A stretch of DNA of 64,000 bases from Paracoccaceae bacterium (GCA_016938875.1 JAFGTV010000001.1:62001-126000); one strand, 5' to 3'. Shown: positions 35,714 to 44,698, counted from the stretch's first letter. Notes: generated by a model from the letters alone, not told the origin. Made by a program: numbers and translations.

Positions 35714-36472
35714 GTGCTAGGTGACCTGAAGGCGGCGCTGCTGCACCCGGCCACGCTGGTTGTCTGGGCCGTATTGTCGGTTTGGCTGACCCTGTCGGGC
35801 CCCTTTGCAACCTACGAGGCGGCGTCGTTGGCGCAGCGGGCGTTTTATTGGCCCTTGGTGGCGGGCCTGGGCGTCGTGGCGGGCGTGTCCCTGCGGCTGG
35901 CGATTCGTCGCCGGATGCCCTATCTAAGTTATTGGCAAGCTTCAGCAATCAGTGCCAGCACGCTGTCGGTGGTGTTGGCGGTTCCGGCGGCCCGGCTGAC
36001 CGCGGCGATGGCCGGGCAGTCGCAGGATCCCGGCGCGGTGCCCAGTGGGATAGAGGCCGCAGGCGCGATTTTTGCCGTTGCCATAGGGATGAATGCGCTG
36101 CGCTATGTCCTGAGCCCGGGCCACGCCCGCTCCGCGCCCCCCGCGCCGCCGCTGCCGGTCCTTTTGGACCGGCTTGCGGTGGACAAACGCGCCCCGGTGA
36201 TCCGGCTGAGTTCGTCTGACCACTATGTGCGGGTCGTCACCGAGTTGGGCGAGGAAGAGGTATTGATCCGCTTTGCCGACGCCATCGCGGAACTGGAGGG
36301 GGCGCAGGGGCTGCGCGTGCACCGCTCGCACTGGGTCGCGATCCCGGCCGTGCGCGGGCACGTGACCGAAAAAGGCCGGGTTTTCGTGATCACCACCGAC
36401 GGTGCGCGGGTGCCGGTCAGCCGCAGCTATCGCGCCGAGGTCGAGGCGCAGGGCCTGTTGCGCGACGCATAG
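35714..36472 (+). CDS. membrane-anchored LytTR DNA-binding domain protein
   Basis: Four hydrophobic N-terminal segments; C-terminal VIRLSSSDHYVRVVTELGEEEVLIRFADAIAELEGAQGLRVHRSHWVAIPAV (LytTR); GTG start. Confidence 0.85.
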   Translation: MLGDLKAALLHPATLVVWAVLSVWLTLSGPFATYEAASLAQRAFYWPLVAGLGVVAGVSLRLAIRRRMPYLSYWQASAISASTLSVVLAVPAARLTAAMAGQSQDPGAVPSGIEAAGAIFAVAIGMNALRYVLSPGHARSAPPAPPLPVLLDRLAVDKRAPVIRLSSSDHYVRVVTELGEEEVLIRFADAIAELEGAQGLRVHRSHWVAIPAVRGHVTEKGRVFVITTDGARVPVSRSYRAEVEAQGLLRDA

Positions 36473-37121
36473 GCAGCGCGTGGGCGCGCGGCCCCAGAAC
36501 GATCGCCATCGCCTCGGGGCCCATCAACGCGTCCAACACCGGCGCGTCCAGCGCCAGCCCCCCGGTATAGGCGCCATAGGCGGGCAGGATCACGCGCGAA
36601 GGGTCGGCCAGGAAACAGGGCCGTGCCACCCGTCGCCCCGCCAGGTTCAGCCGCATCTTGGGGTGGTAATGGCCCGACACCTCGGCCCGGGCATCGGGCC
36701 GGGCGATATGGCGAAAGGTCAGCGGCCCGTGCTGCCACTCGGCCAGCGCGGTGCCGCCAAGGGCCACCGGGCCGGGGTCGTGATTGCCCGCGATCCAGAT
36801 CCATCGCCGCCCGGCGGCCAACTGCATCAGCCGTGTCGCGATGTCCGGCGCCAGCGTCGAGGCCGCGGTATCATCGTCGAAACTGTCGCCCAGGCAGATG
36901 ACCACGCGCGGCGCGGTGGCGGCGATGTCGCCCTCTAGCCGGGACAGGGTTTCGGCGGTGTCATAGGGCGGCAACAGGGCGCCGCCCCGGCGTGCCAGTC
37001 GCTCGGCCTTGCCCAGGTGCAGGTCAGAGACCACCAACACCCCCGCCGCGCCCCACCACAGCGCGCCCGAGGGGCAGGCGGTCAGCCGTGCACCGGCCAG
37101 GGTGAAATCATGCCCGTTCAT
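36417..37121 (-). CDS. pdeM: ligase-associated DNA damage response endonuclease PdeM
   Basis: VLVVSDLHLGKAERLARRG, LGDSFDD, WIAGNHDP, EVSGHYHPKMRL metallophosphoesterase motifs. Confidence 0.88.
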   Translation of the reverse strand: MNGHDFTLAGARLTACPSGALWWGAAGVLVVSDLHLGKAERLARRGGALLPPYDTAETLSRLEGDIAATAPRVVICLGDSFDDDTAASTLAPDIATRLMQLAAGRRWIWIAGNHDPGPVALGGTALAEWQHGPLTFRHIARPDARAEVSGHYHPKMRLNLAGRRVARPCFLADPSRVILPAYGAYTGGLALDAPVLDALMGPEAMAIVLGPRAHALPMRRATGPAPRPRRDSCG

Positions 37122-37161
37122 GGCCCCGTGTCGATCCCATCGCGGCGCGAATTGCAAGGGG

Positions 37162-39567
37162 TCAGCCCAGCCCGGCCTCTTGCATCAGCCGCGCCGCGGC
37201 GGCCTCGATCAGGCGCTCTTCGGCGCTGCCATGGACCGGGATGCGCCCGGCCTCCAGCAGCAGGGGGGCGGCCAGCGGGGGGATGCGGGCGCAACGCACA
37301 TGATCGACGCGCCCGCGCACGCGGGTCAGCATGTCCTCGATCCGGGCGAAATCGACCAGCCCTTTCATCGCCTCCTCGCGGGTGATGTCCAGCAACAGGT
37401 GGTCGGGGTCGTATTTCAGCAGCGTGTCATAGAGGATATCCGAGGAAAAGGTCGCCTGCCGCCCGGTCTTGCGCCGCCCTGGGCTGTTACGCTCGATCAG
37501 CCCGGCGATCACGGCGGCACTGCGAAAGGTGCGTTTCATCACCGCGTTGCCGGCCAGCCAGCCCTCGAACGCCGCGCGCAGCCCGCCGGCGTCCAGCAGG
37601 GCGGCGGGGTCGGGGATCTCATCCAGCCCCCAGATCAGCGTGGCATAGTCGGTCGCGACAAAGCCCAGCGGCGCCAGCCCCGCCGCCTCCATCCGCTGGG
37701 TCAGCAACAGGCCCAGCGTCTGCTGCGCGTTGCGCCCGGCAAAGCCGTGGACACACAGATGGGCCCGACCGTCATGGGCAAAGCTTTCCACCAGCAGCCG
37801 GTCGCGGCTGGGCAGGCGTGACACCTGCCGTTGCAGCGCCAGCCAGTGGGCGGTGTGGTCGGGCAGGTCGGGCCAGTCGGGGCCCTGCATCATCGCCAGG
37901 ATACGCTCGGCCAGTTGGGTCGAGGTGGCGAATTTGGTGCCTGCATAGACGGCGATCTTGGGGGTTTTGGTGGCGGCGCGGCTGACCTCGACCACCATGT
38001 CGCGCAATCCCTCATAGCGTACGATCCGCCCGCCGATCAGAAAGGTGTCGCCCGGCGTCAGGGTGGCGGCAAAGGCCTCTTCGATCTCGCCCAACGGCGC
38101 ACCGCCGCCGCGCGCGGGCCGCATCCGCACCTTGAGCATCTCTGCCGCGACGATGGTGCCCAGGTTCATGCGGATCTGGCGTGCCGTGCGCGGGTCGCGC
38201 AGCGCCCAGCGCCCGTCGGGGCCTTGTTTCAGACGCTGCCAGCGGTCATAGGCGCGCAGCGCATAGCCGCCGGTGGCCACGAACTCCAGGCAGGCGTCGA
38301 ACTGCGCGCGCGGCAGATCGCCGTAGGGGCCTGCGGTGATGATCTCGGCATAAAGGGCGTCGGCGGCAAAGGGTCCGGCGGCGGCGCTGGCCAGGATATG
38401 CTGGCACACCACATCGCGCGGCCCCGGCCCGCGCGGCGCCCCGTCCAGGTCGTGGGCGCGCACGGCGGCCAGGGCCGCGTGGCATTCCAGCACCTCAAAA
38501 CGGTTGGCCGGGACCATCCGCGCCTTGGACGGCGCGCTATAGCGGTGGTTGGCCCGGCCGATCCGCTGCACCAGCCGCTTGACGTTTTTCGGCGCGCCGA
38601 CCTGGATCACCAGATCCACATCGCCCCAGTCGATCCCCAGGTCCAGCGACCCGGTGCAGACCACCGCGCGCAAGGCCCCTGTCGCCATCGCCGCCTCGAC
38701 CTTTTCGCGGGCCTCGCGCGACAATGAGCCGTGGTGGATCGCGATGGGCAGCGCGTCGTCATTGGCCAGCCAAAGATCGCGAAAGAACAACTCGGCCTGG
38801 GCGCGGGTGTTGTGAAAGATCAGCGTGGTGCGGTGGCGCGCGACCTGTTCCAGGATCGCCGGGATCGCATAGCGCCCGCCGCCGCCCGACCAGGGCGGTG
38901 GGGTGCCGGTGTCCAGCATGGCGATGTCGGGCGCGGGTCCGGGATCGGCGGTCACGATCGCGCAGGGGTCGGGGTACGGCGCCAGGAACCGGCCCAGCGC
39001 GGCGGGATCCTCGACCGTGGCCGACAGCCCCACCCGGCGCAGCCCGGGGCACATCCGGCTGAGCCGCGCCAGCCCCAGCATCAGTTGATCGCCGCGCTTG
39101 GACTCGGCCAGGGCGTGCACCTCGTCCACGATCACCCGGCGCAAACCGGCGAATATCCGCGGCGCGTCCTCGTAGCTGAGCAGCAACGCCAGGCTTTCGG
39201 GGGTGCTCAGCAGGATATGCGGGGGATCGGCGCGCTGCTGCCGCCGCCGGGTCTGCGAGGTGTCGCCGGTGCGGTCCTCGACCCGGATCGGCAGGCCCAT
39301 CTCGGCGATCGGGGTGCCCAGGTTGCGGCGGATGTCCGCAGTCAGCGCCTTGAGCGGCGAAATGTAGAGCGTGTGCAAGCCCGGGGCAGGGTTTTGCGCA
39401 ATTTCGGCCAGCGAAGGCAGGAATCCTGCAAGTGTCTTGCCCCCGCCCGTCGGCGCGATCAACAGCAGCGCAGGCGCGTTCGCACGCGCCATCAGCGCGG
39501 TTTGGTGGGGATGGATGGTCCAGTCGCGGGCGGCGAACCAGTCGGTGAAACGGGCGGGCATCTGCAT
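37162..39567 (-). CDS. ligase-associated DNA damage response DEXH-box helicase (Lhr-core type)
   Basis: LLLIAPTGGGKTLAGFLP, VIVDEVHALAESKRG, VLVQRIGRANHR-type motif VI, Lhr-like C-terminus. Confidence 0.9.
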   Translation of the reverse strand: MQMPARFTDWFAARDWTIHPHQTALMARANAPALLLIAPTGGGKTLAGFLPSLAEIAQNPAPGLHTLYISPLKALTADIRRNLGTPIAEMGLPIRVEDRTGDTSQTRRRQQRADPPHILLSTPESLALLLSYEDAPRIFAGLRRVIVDEVHALAESKRGDQLMLGLARLSRMCPGLRRVGLSATVEDPAALGRFLAPYPDPCAIVTADPGPAPDIAMLDTGTPPPWSGGGGRYAIPAILEQVARHRTTLIFHNTRAQAELFFRDLWLANDDALPIAIHHGSLSREAREKVEAAMATGALRAVVCTGSLDLGIDWGDVDLVIQVGAPKNVKRLVQRIGRANHRYSAPSKARMVPANRFEVLECHAALAAVRAHDLDGAPRGPGPRDVVCQHILASAAAGPFAADALYAEIITAGPYGDLPRAQFDACLEFVATGGYALRAYDRWQRLKQGPDGRWALRDPRTARQIRMNLGTIVAAEMLKVRMRPARGGGAPLGEIEEAFAATLTPGDTFLIGGRIVRYEGLRDMVVEVSRAATKTPKIAVYAGTKFATSTQLAERILAMMQGPDWPDLPDHTAHWLALQRQVSRLPSRDRLLVESFAHDGRAHLCVHGFAGRNAQQTLGLLLTQRMEAAGLAPLGFVATDYATLIWGLDEIPDPAALLDAGGLRAAFEGWLAGNAVMKRTFRSAAVIAGLIERNSPGRRKTGRQATFSSDILYDTLLKYDPDHLLLDITREEAMKGLVDFARIEDMLTRVRGRVDHVRCARIPPLAAPLLLEAGRIPVHGSAEERLIEAAAARLMQEAGLG

Positions 39568-39659
39568 GGGGTTGATTTAGCGCCCAGCGTGGGGATTTTC
39601 AGAAAAAGTTTTGTCCGAAACGCGTTGAATGCTCGACTGCGCGTCCCTGCCGAGGCCGC

Positions 39660-40097
39660 TCAGCCCTCGATCCAGATTGTAACCGGCCCGTCATTGACCA
39701 ACGACACGGCCATGTCCGCGCCAAAGCGCCCGGTGGCGACCGTCACCCCCAGATCGCGCAGCGCCTGGGCAAACACCTGGTAGAGGTCCGCCCCGATTTC
39801 TGGTGCGGCGGCGGCGGAAAAACCGGGGCGATTGCCGCGTGTCGTATCCGCGGCCAGGGTGAACTGGCTGACCACCAGCGCTGCGCCCCCGGTGTCCAGC
39901 AGCGCGCGGTTCATCTTGTCCGCGTCATCCTTGAATATGCGCATCCGTGCGATCCGTCCGGCCAGCTTTTCGGCGCGGGCCGCGTCGTCCTCCGCCATCG
40001 CGCAGACCAGGATCAACAGCCCCGGCCCGATCTGGCCGATCACCTCGCCGTCGACCCGCACGGCGGCCTCGCTCACCCGCTGAACCAGTGCCCTCAT
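39660..40097 (-). CDS. dtd: D-aminoacyl-tRNA deacylase
   Basis: [66 protein letters not shown]. Confidence 0.95.
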   Translation of the reverse strand: MRALVQRVSEAAVRVDGEVIGQIGPGLLILVCAMAEDDAARAEKLAGRIARMRIFKDDADKMNRALLDTGGAALVVSQFTLAADTTRGNRPGFSAAAAPEIGADLYQVFAQALRDLGVTVATGRFGADMAVSLVNDGPVTIWIEG

Positions 40098-40192
40098 GAC
40101 GAATTCCTTTCCTCAGGCGGGGTGGTGCCCGCGCGTGTGATGGTGACGGCGGTGGCGCGCATCCCCGGCGCCGCGCCCGCGCACAGGATCAT
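40094..40192 (-). CDS. possible 32-aa upstream ORF overlapping the dtd start (ATGA overlap)
   Basis: [32 protein letters not shown], read by hand; below ORF-track cutoff. Confidence 0.2.
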   Translation of the reverse strand: MILCAGAAPGMRATAVTITRAGTTPPEERNSS

Positions 40193-40228
40193 CGCCGCGG
40201 CCCGTCCTACCTAGTGTCCGCAGCGCGC

Positions 40229-41335
40229 CTATCCTTGCTGAAGCGCCGTGAAATAGCCGATCCCGGCCGCCAAGAGCGCGCCGATCAGCACGGCCAAGGC
40301 AATCTTCCAGGCCGACCAGGGGCGTTCGCCCTGCACCCGGCCCGATTGCCCGTTGACCACAAAGCGGTAAGTCTTGCCGCGATATTTATAGGCGGCCAGC
40401 CAAACCGGCAGCAGCACATGCTTGAACGTCACGCCAGAGACCTGGGTTTGCAGCGAATTGATCTGTTGGCGGTCGCCGCCGATGTCGAATTTCACATCGC
40501 GCCGAATTACGCGGTCCATCAGCGCGCGGGCCTCGTCATAGCCGTCGGTCAGCGCCACCGTATACCCCTCGGCGCGAAAGCCGGCCAGGTATTCGGGCCG
40601 GTAGGGTTCCAGCGCCGAGAGATCCCACGGCTCCAGCGCGTCGGTATAGCGTTTGGGCAGGCTTTGCGAGGCCAGCACCAGCACATCGTCGAAAAACCGC
40701 GCCACCCGGCCCGAAACCGGCGTCCAGCGCACCTTTTGCACGCGCTCGGTCTGGGTTTGGCCGTTGCGGGTGACATGGCGGGTTTCATAGTAAACCGTGC
40801 CCCGCGCCCCGGTATAGGCAGAGCGGGTATCGGCGTCGAAGGTCCAGAAGGGGACATAAATCCCCTGCATTTTCCGGCCCTTGCGCGCGTAGTCCTTCAG
40901 ACCGTTGGGGGCGAACCACAACCGGCCCAGCCAGTCGTTCATCGCGCTGTGGGCGGCGCGTTCCTCTAGCGCGAAGGGCAGCACGCCGCGCGGTTTGATG
41001 CGCCGTTGCGGGCCGGTATCGGTGACCACGGGGGTGGCGCAGAAGGGGCATTCGGTGGCGTGATCCACCCCGTCCACCTCGAACTCTGCCCCGCAATTGG
41101 GACATTTGAGGCGGCGGACCTCCTCCATCTCGACATGGGGCAGGGCGGCGTCCAGCGCGGCGCGGAAATCCAGCTCGGCGATGGGTGCGGCGGGGGCGGT
41201 CGCGATCGGCGCGGTATGGCCGCAATGGTCGCACACCAGCATCCCCTCGGCGGGGGAAAAGCGGAAATCGGCCCCGCATTGATCGCAGGGAAAGCGGTGT
41301 TCGGTCGGCGCGGGGGGCGGCGCGGTGTCGGGCAT
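40229..41335 (-). CDS. membrane-anchored double zinc-ribbon protein (TFIIB-type ribbon; YdjG-like)
   Basis: CDQCGADFRFSPAEGMLVCDHCG and CPNCGAEFEVDGVDHATECPFC ribbons; C-terminal TM WKIALAVLIGALLAAGIGYFTAL; start more likely at 41335 than 41362. Confidence 0.75.
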   Translation of the reverse strand: MPDTAPPPAPTEHRFPCDQCGADFRFSPAEGMLVCDHCGHTAPIATAPAAPIAELDFRAALDAALPHVEMEEVRRLKCPNCGAEFEVDGVDHATECPFCATPVVTDTGPQRRIKPRGVLPFALEERAAHSAMNDWLGRLWFAPNGLKDYARKGRKMQGIYVPFWTFDADTRSAYTGARGTVYYETRHVTRNGQTQTERVQKVRWTPVSGRVARFFDDVLVLASQSLPKRYTDALEPWDLSALEPYRPEYLAGFRAEGYTVALTDGYDEARALMDRVIRRDVKFDIGGDRQQINSLQTQVSGVTFKHVLLPVWLAAYKYRGKTYRFVVNGQSGRVQGERPWSAWKIALAVLIGALLAAGIGYFTALQQG

Positions 41336-41341
41336 GCGGAT

Positions 41342-41375
41342 GCCTCCGGCAGGGGTATTCATGCCAACAAGAAGA
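41342..41375. repeat. Half-copy C of the dispersed repeat, between the SPFH and zinc-ribbon genes
   Basis: gcctccggcaggggtattcatgccaacaagaaga. Confidence 0.45.
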
Positions 41376-41380
41376 GGCGG

Positions 41381-42490
41381 TTACACACCCGGCGGCGGCG
41401 GTGGCGGGGCCACGGTGAAAAGCTGCGCCAGTTCGGCCACGTCCTCGGCCCGTTTCCAGCCATCCTGACCGGCGGTCCAGACATGGGTTTGCCGCGTCAG
41501 GCGCCCGTCGCCGGCCATCTGGCCCATGGTGGCGCGGGAAAACGGGCCGCTGGTCTGGCCGTTCGCGGCGATGTGCCAGACATGCTCGACCGGGGGTGGG
41601 GGCGGGGCCGGCTGGGGGGCAGGGGCTGGGCCCCAGGGGCCGGGCCGGGCTATCTGGCCCGCCATTGCCATGCCCATGCCCGCACCCAGCCCCGCGGCCA
41701 TGCCGCCACCGGCGGGGTTCTGGGCGGCCGCAGTCATCGCCTCGGCGGCGGAATACTGGGTAAAGCGGCCCAGATCGCCCGCCAGCCCCATCGAGGTGCG
41801 TTTGTCCAGGGCGGCCTCTACCGCGGGGGGCAGGCTGATGTTTTCAATGTAGAATTCCGGCATGGTCAGGCCGTAAGCCTCCAGCGGTTTCGACACTTCG
41901 GCGGCGATCAGCTTGCCCAGGTCGGCGGTATTGGCGGCCATGTCCAGCACCGGGATGCCACTGGCGGCGATCATGCGGGAAAATTCCTGCACGATGATAT
42001 TGCGGATCTGATAGCTGATCTCGTCCATGGTGAATTCGCCGTCGGTGCCGACGATTTCCAGCAGGAAACGCGCGGGGTCCGTCACCCGGATCGAATAGGT
42101 GCCATAAGCGCGAATGCGGGTCGGGCCGAATTCGGGATCGCGCAGCATGATGGGGTTCTTGGTGCCCCATTTCAGATCGTTGAAGCGCGTGGTGTTGACG
42201 AAATAGATTTCCGACTTGAACGGCGATTTGAACCCGTGATCCCAATGCTGAAGCGTGGTCAGCACCGGCATGTTGTTGGTTTCCAGCATGTAGAGACCGG
42301 GGGTGAACACGTCGGCCAATTGTCCCTCGTGGACAAAGACGGCGGCCTGCCCCTCGCGCACGGTCAGCTTGGCGCCGTACTTGATCTCGTGGCCCTCGCG
42401 CTCGAACCGCCAGACCATGGTGTCGCGGGTATCGTCAACCCAGTGGATGACGTCGATGAATTCGCCGGAAAGGAAATCGAAAATGCCCAT
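41381..42490 (-). CDS. SPFH-domain protein (YdjI/'virion core protein'-like) with C-terminal GYF_2-like domain
   Basis: MGIFDFLSGEFIDVIHWVDDTRDTMVWRFEREGHEIKYGAKLTVREGQAAVFVHEGQLADVF; C-terminus VWHIAANGQTSGPFSRATMGQMAGDGRLTRQTHVWTAGQDGWKRAEDVAEL. Confidence 0.85.
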   Translation of the reverse strand: MGIFDFLSGEFIDVIHWVDDTRDTMVWRFEREGHEIKYGAKLTVREGQAAVFVHEGQLADVFTPGLYMLETNNMPVLTTLQHWDHGFKSPFKSEIYFVNTTRFNDLKWGTKNPIMLRDPEFGPTRIRAYGTYSIRVTDPARFLLEIVGTDGEFTMDEISYQIRNIIVQEFSRMIAASGIPVLDMAANTADLGKLIAAEVSKPLEAYGLTMPEFYIENISLPPAVEAALDKRTSMGLAGDLGRFTQYSAAEAMTAAAQNPAGGGMAAGLGAGMGMAMAGQIARPGPWGPAPAPQPAPPPPPVEHVWHIAANGQTSGPFSRATMGQMAGDGRLTRQTHVWTAGQDGWKRAEDVAELAQLFTVAPPPPPPGV

Positions 42491-42520
42491 GGGTCAGGTC
42501 CTTTGGATCGGGTTGGGCGC

Positions 42521-42550
42521 AGTATAGACCGGAGCGTTTGACAAGGTCAC
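42521..42550 (-). promoter_or_regulatory. Candidate internal promoter for the SPFH gene (GTGACC-N18-TATACT)
   Basis: Read on minus strand; -10 at 42526-42521, -35 at 42550-42545. Confidence 0.3.
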
Positions 42551-42571
42551 GCGGAACCGGGGGCGCGGTGC

Positions 42572-43510
42572 TCAGCTCTCGCCGCCCATCAGTTCGGCGG
42601 CGATGGTGTCGATCAGCGGGCGGGCCTCGGCCTCGGTCATGCCGGGGCGCAGACGTCGGTCGTAAAGGATTTGCAGCATCAGTTCATCCTGGGGGGTGAG
42701 CAGGGCGAATTCCTCGTCGTCGTTAAAGATCGAGGGACGCGCGGCGGGGCTGTCATTGGCCAGGCCCATGCCCTGGGCCAGTTCCTCGTGGATACACGAT
42801 TGGCGCAGCCGGGCGGGGTGTTCGGCGCGAATCACCGCGACGGCGTGGGAATAGGTGCTGGTCGGCCCGCGCGAGAAGGCCAGCACCAGGCAAAAGGTCG
42901 AACGCGGGATCGTCGCGATGGTCTGTTGCGCGGTGGTGTCGATGCCGGGCACCAGGCGGCGAAGGTCGGGGCCAAAGCCGCGGCGTTCATCCTCGCTGAG
43001 GATCAGGACGTGGAAATTGGCATCCTCGGGCGCGCCCAGCCGAATGGGAATCCCGGTCAGCCGCGACAGTCGGCGGGTGTATTGCTCGATTTCCCGGGTG
43101 TCGGTGCGGCGCTGTTCGGTGCTGACAGAGGGGCCAAAGACCAGACCCATGCGGATCGGATCTTCCCAGCGGCGCAGACGGCTGACGGTTTCACGCGCGA
43201 CCAACTGGCCCGACTGGGCGACATATTCATCGTAAAGCGCGATGCGGATGAAGTTCTCTACCAGGTTGCGGCGGGAAAACGGCACATCCACCCCGCCGCC
43301 ATCGCTGCGCAACAGCCCGCGCGACACCAGGTCGGCCTCGACCCGTTCGAAATGGCGCGCGATGGCCTGGCTGGCGGGCGAGGGGACGCGCGCGGTTTCC
43401 ACCGGCCGGGTTTCGGGGCGGGGGCCTGCGCCGTCCATCGGCATGACGCACCCTGCCACCCCGAAAAGGGCGGTTCCGGCAACGGCAAGAACGCTACGGC
43501 GCAGGCCCAC
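42572..43510 (-). CDS. DUF2927-type putative lipoprotein with HEExxQxxG motif
   Basis: Lipobox GVAGC; CIHEELAQGMGLANDSPAARPSIFNDDEEFALLTPQDELMLQILYDRRLRPGM. Confidence 0.75.
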   Translation of the reverse strand: MGLRRSVLAVAGTALFGVAGCVMPMDGAGPRPETRPVETARVPSPASQAIARHFERVEADLVSRGLLRSDGGGVDVPFSRRNLVENFIRIALYDEYVAQSGQLVARETVSRLRRWEDPIRMGLVFGPSVSTEQRRTDTREIEQYTRRLSRLTGIPIRLGAPEDANFHVLILSEDERRGFGPDLRRLVPGIDTTAQQTIATIPRSTFCLVLAFSRGPTSTYSHAVAVIRAEHPARLRQSCIHEELAQGMGLANDSPAARPSIFNDDEEFALLTPQDELMLQILYDRRLRPGMTEAEARPLIDTIAAELMGGES

Positions 43511-43517
43511 GGTGCGA

Positions 43518-44696
43518 TCAGACCCCCGGAACGGCGCCAGCGCCGGTTGCGCGCGACTTGGCGGCGGCCAGGGTATCGCGCAATTCGGCCTCCATTTTCT
43601 TGAGGTCGTCCTCGGCCTTGGCGCGGCGGGCCTTGCCCTCGTCCGCGATCTGAAGGCTTTCCTGGATGGTCGCGATCAGGCTGGCATTGGCCTGTTTGAC
43701 GGCCTCGATGTCGAACACGCCGCGCTCCATCTCTTCGCGCACGATCTTGTTGGCCGAACGCAGGTTTTCGGCATTGGCGGTCAACAGCTCGTTGGTCAGG
43801 TCGGTGGCGTCGCGCAGCGCCTCTGCGGCCTCTTTCGAGCGCTGGATCGTCACCGCCTGGGCCAGTTGCGTTTCCCAAAGCGGCACGGTGTTCACCAGCG
43901 TCGAGTTGATCTTGGTGACCAGGGATTTGTCGTTTTCCTGGACCAGCCGGATCGAGGGCAGCGATTGCATCGTCACCTGGCGCGTCAGTTTCAGATCGTG
44001 CACCCGGCGTTCCAGGTCATCGCGCGCGGCGCGCAGGTCGCGCAGTTCCTGGGCCTTGAGCACCTGATCGACCTCGGGGGTGGCGGCAACGGCGGCCTCC
44101 ATCGCGGGGATGTCGGTGGCGTCCAGGATTTTCAGCTTTTCTTCGCCGGCGGCGATGTAAAGTGCCAGCTCGTCATAAAAATCGAGGGTCTTTTCGTACA
44201 GCTTGTCCAACGACTTGATATCCTTGAGCAGCATGTGCTCATGGGTCAGCAGGTTGTCGGTGATCTTGTCGATCTGGGCCTGCACCGTCTCGAACCGGGC
44301 GACGAAATTGGCAAAGGGCGCGGCGCGGCCCAGCAGTTTTTCCCACCAGCTGCGTTCGCGGCGTACATCCAGTTCGGACACCGAAAACCCGCGGATCGTG
44401 GTCACGATCTGGCGCAGGGAATCGCCTGCGGGGCCGACATCCTTGTTGCGCACATCGGCCAGCATCGCCTGGCTGATGACCTGCAATTCGGCCTGCGCGG
44501 ACGACCCAAAGCCGATGATGGAATTGGTGTCGGACATGTCGATCTCGTCCATCCGGGTGCGGATGCCCAGCGCCGCGGCGGGTTCGGCGGACTCTAGCGG
44601 GACAATCTCGGCCGCGGGTTCGGGCAGCAGAACGGCGGTCAGCTGCTCGACCTCTGCGAGGGCCTGCTCGGCTTTTTGGCGGACGGTGTCGGACAT
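43518..44696 (-). CDS. toxic anion resistance protein, TelA family
   Basis: NSIIGFGSSAQAELQVISQAMLADVRNKDVGPAGDSLRQIVTTIRGF; LERRVHDLKLTRQVTMQSLPSIRLVQENDKSLVTKI (TelA/KlaA signature). Confidence 0.92.
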   Translation of the reverse strand: MSDTVRQKAEQALAEVEQLTAVLLPEPAAEIVPLESAEPAAALGIRTRMDEIDMSDTNSIIGFGSSAQAELQVISQAMLADVRNKDVGPAGDSLRQIVTTIRGFSVSELDVRRERSWWEKLLGRAAPFANFVARFETVQAQIDKITDNLLTHEHMLLKDIKSLDKLYEKTLDFYDELALYIAAGEEKLKILDATDIPAMEAAVAATPEVDQVLKAQELRDLRAARDDLERRVHDLKLTRQVTMQSLPSIRLVQENDKSLVTKINSTLVNTVPLWETQLAQAVTIQRSKEAAEALRDATDLTNELLTANAENLRSANKIVREEMERGVFDIEAVKQANASLIATIQESLQIADEGKARRAKAEDDLKKMEAELRDTLAAAKSRATGAGAVPGV

Positions 44697-44698
44697 AA

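Noticed and set aside
41381-42490. 'Virion core protein'-type similarity as a phage remnant
   Set aside because: Cellular SPFH family; no phage structural genes nearby.
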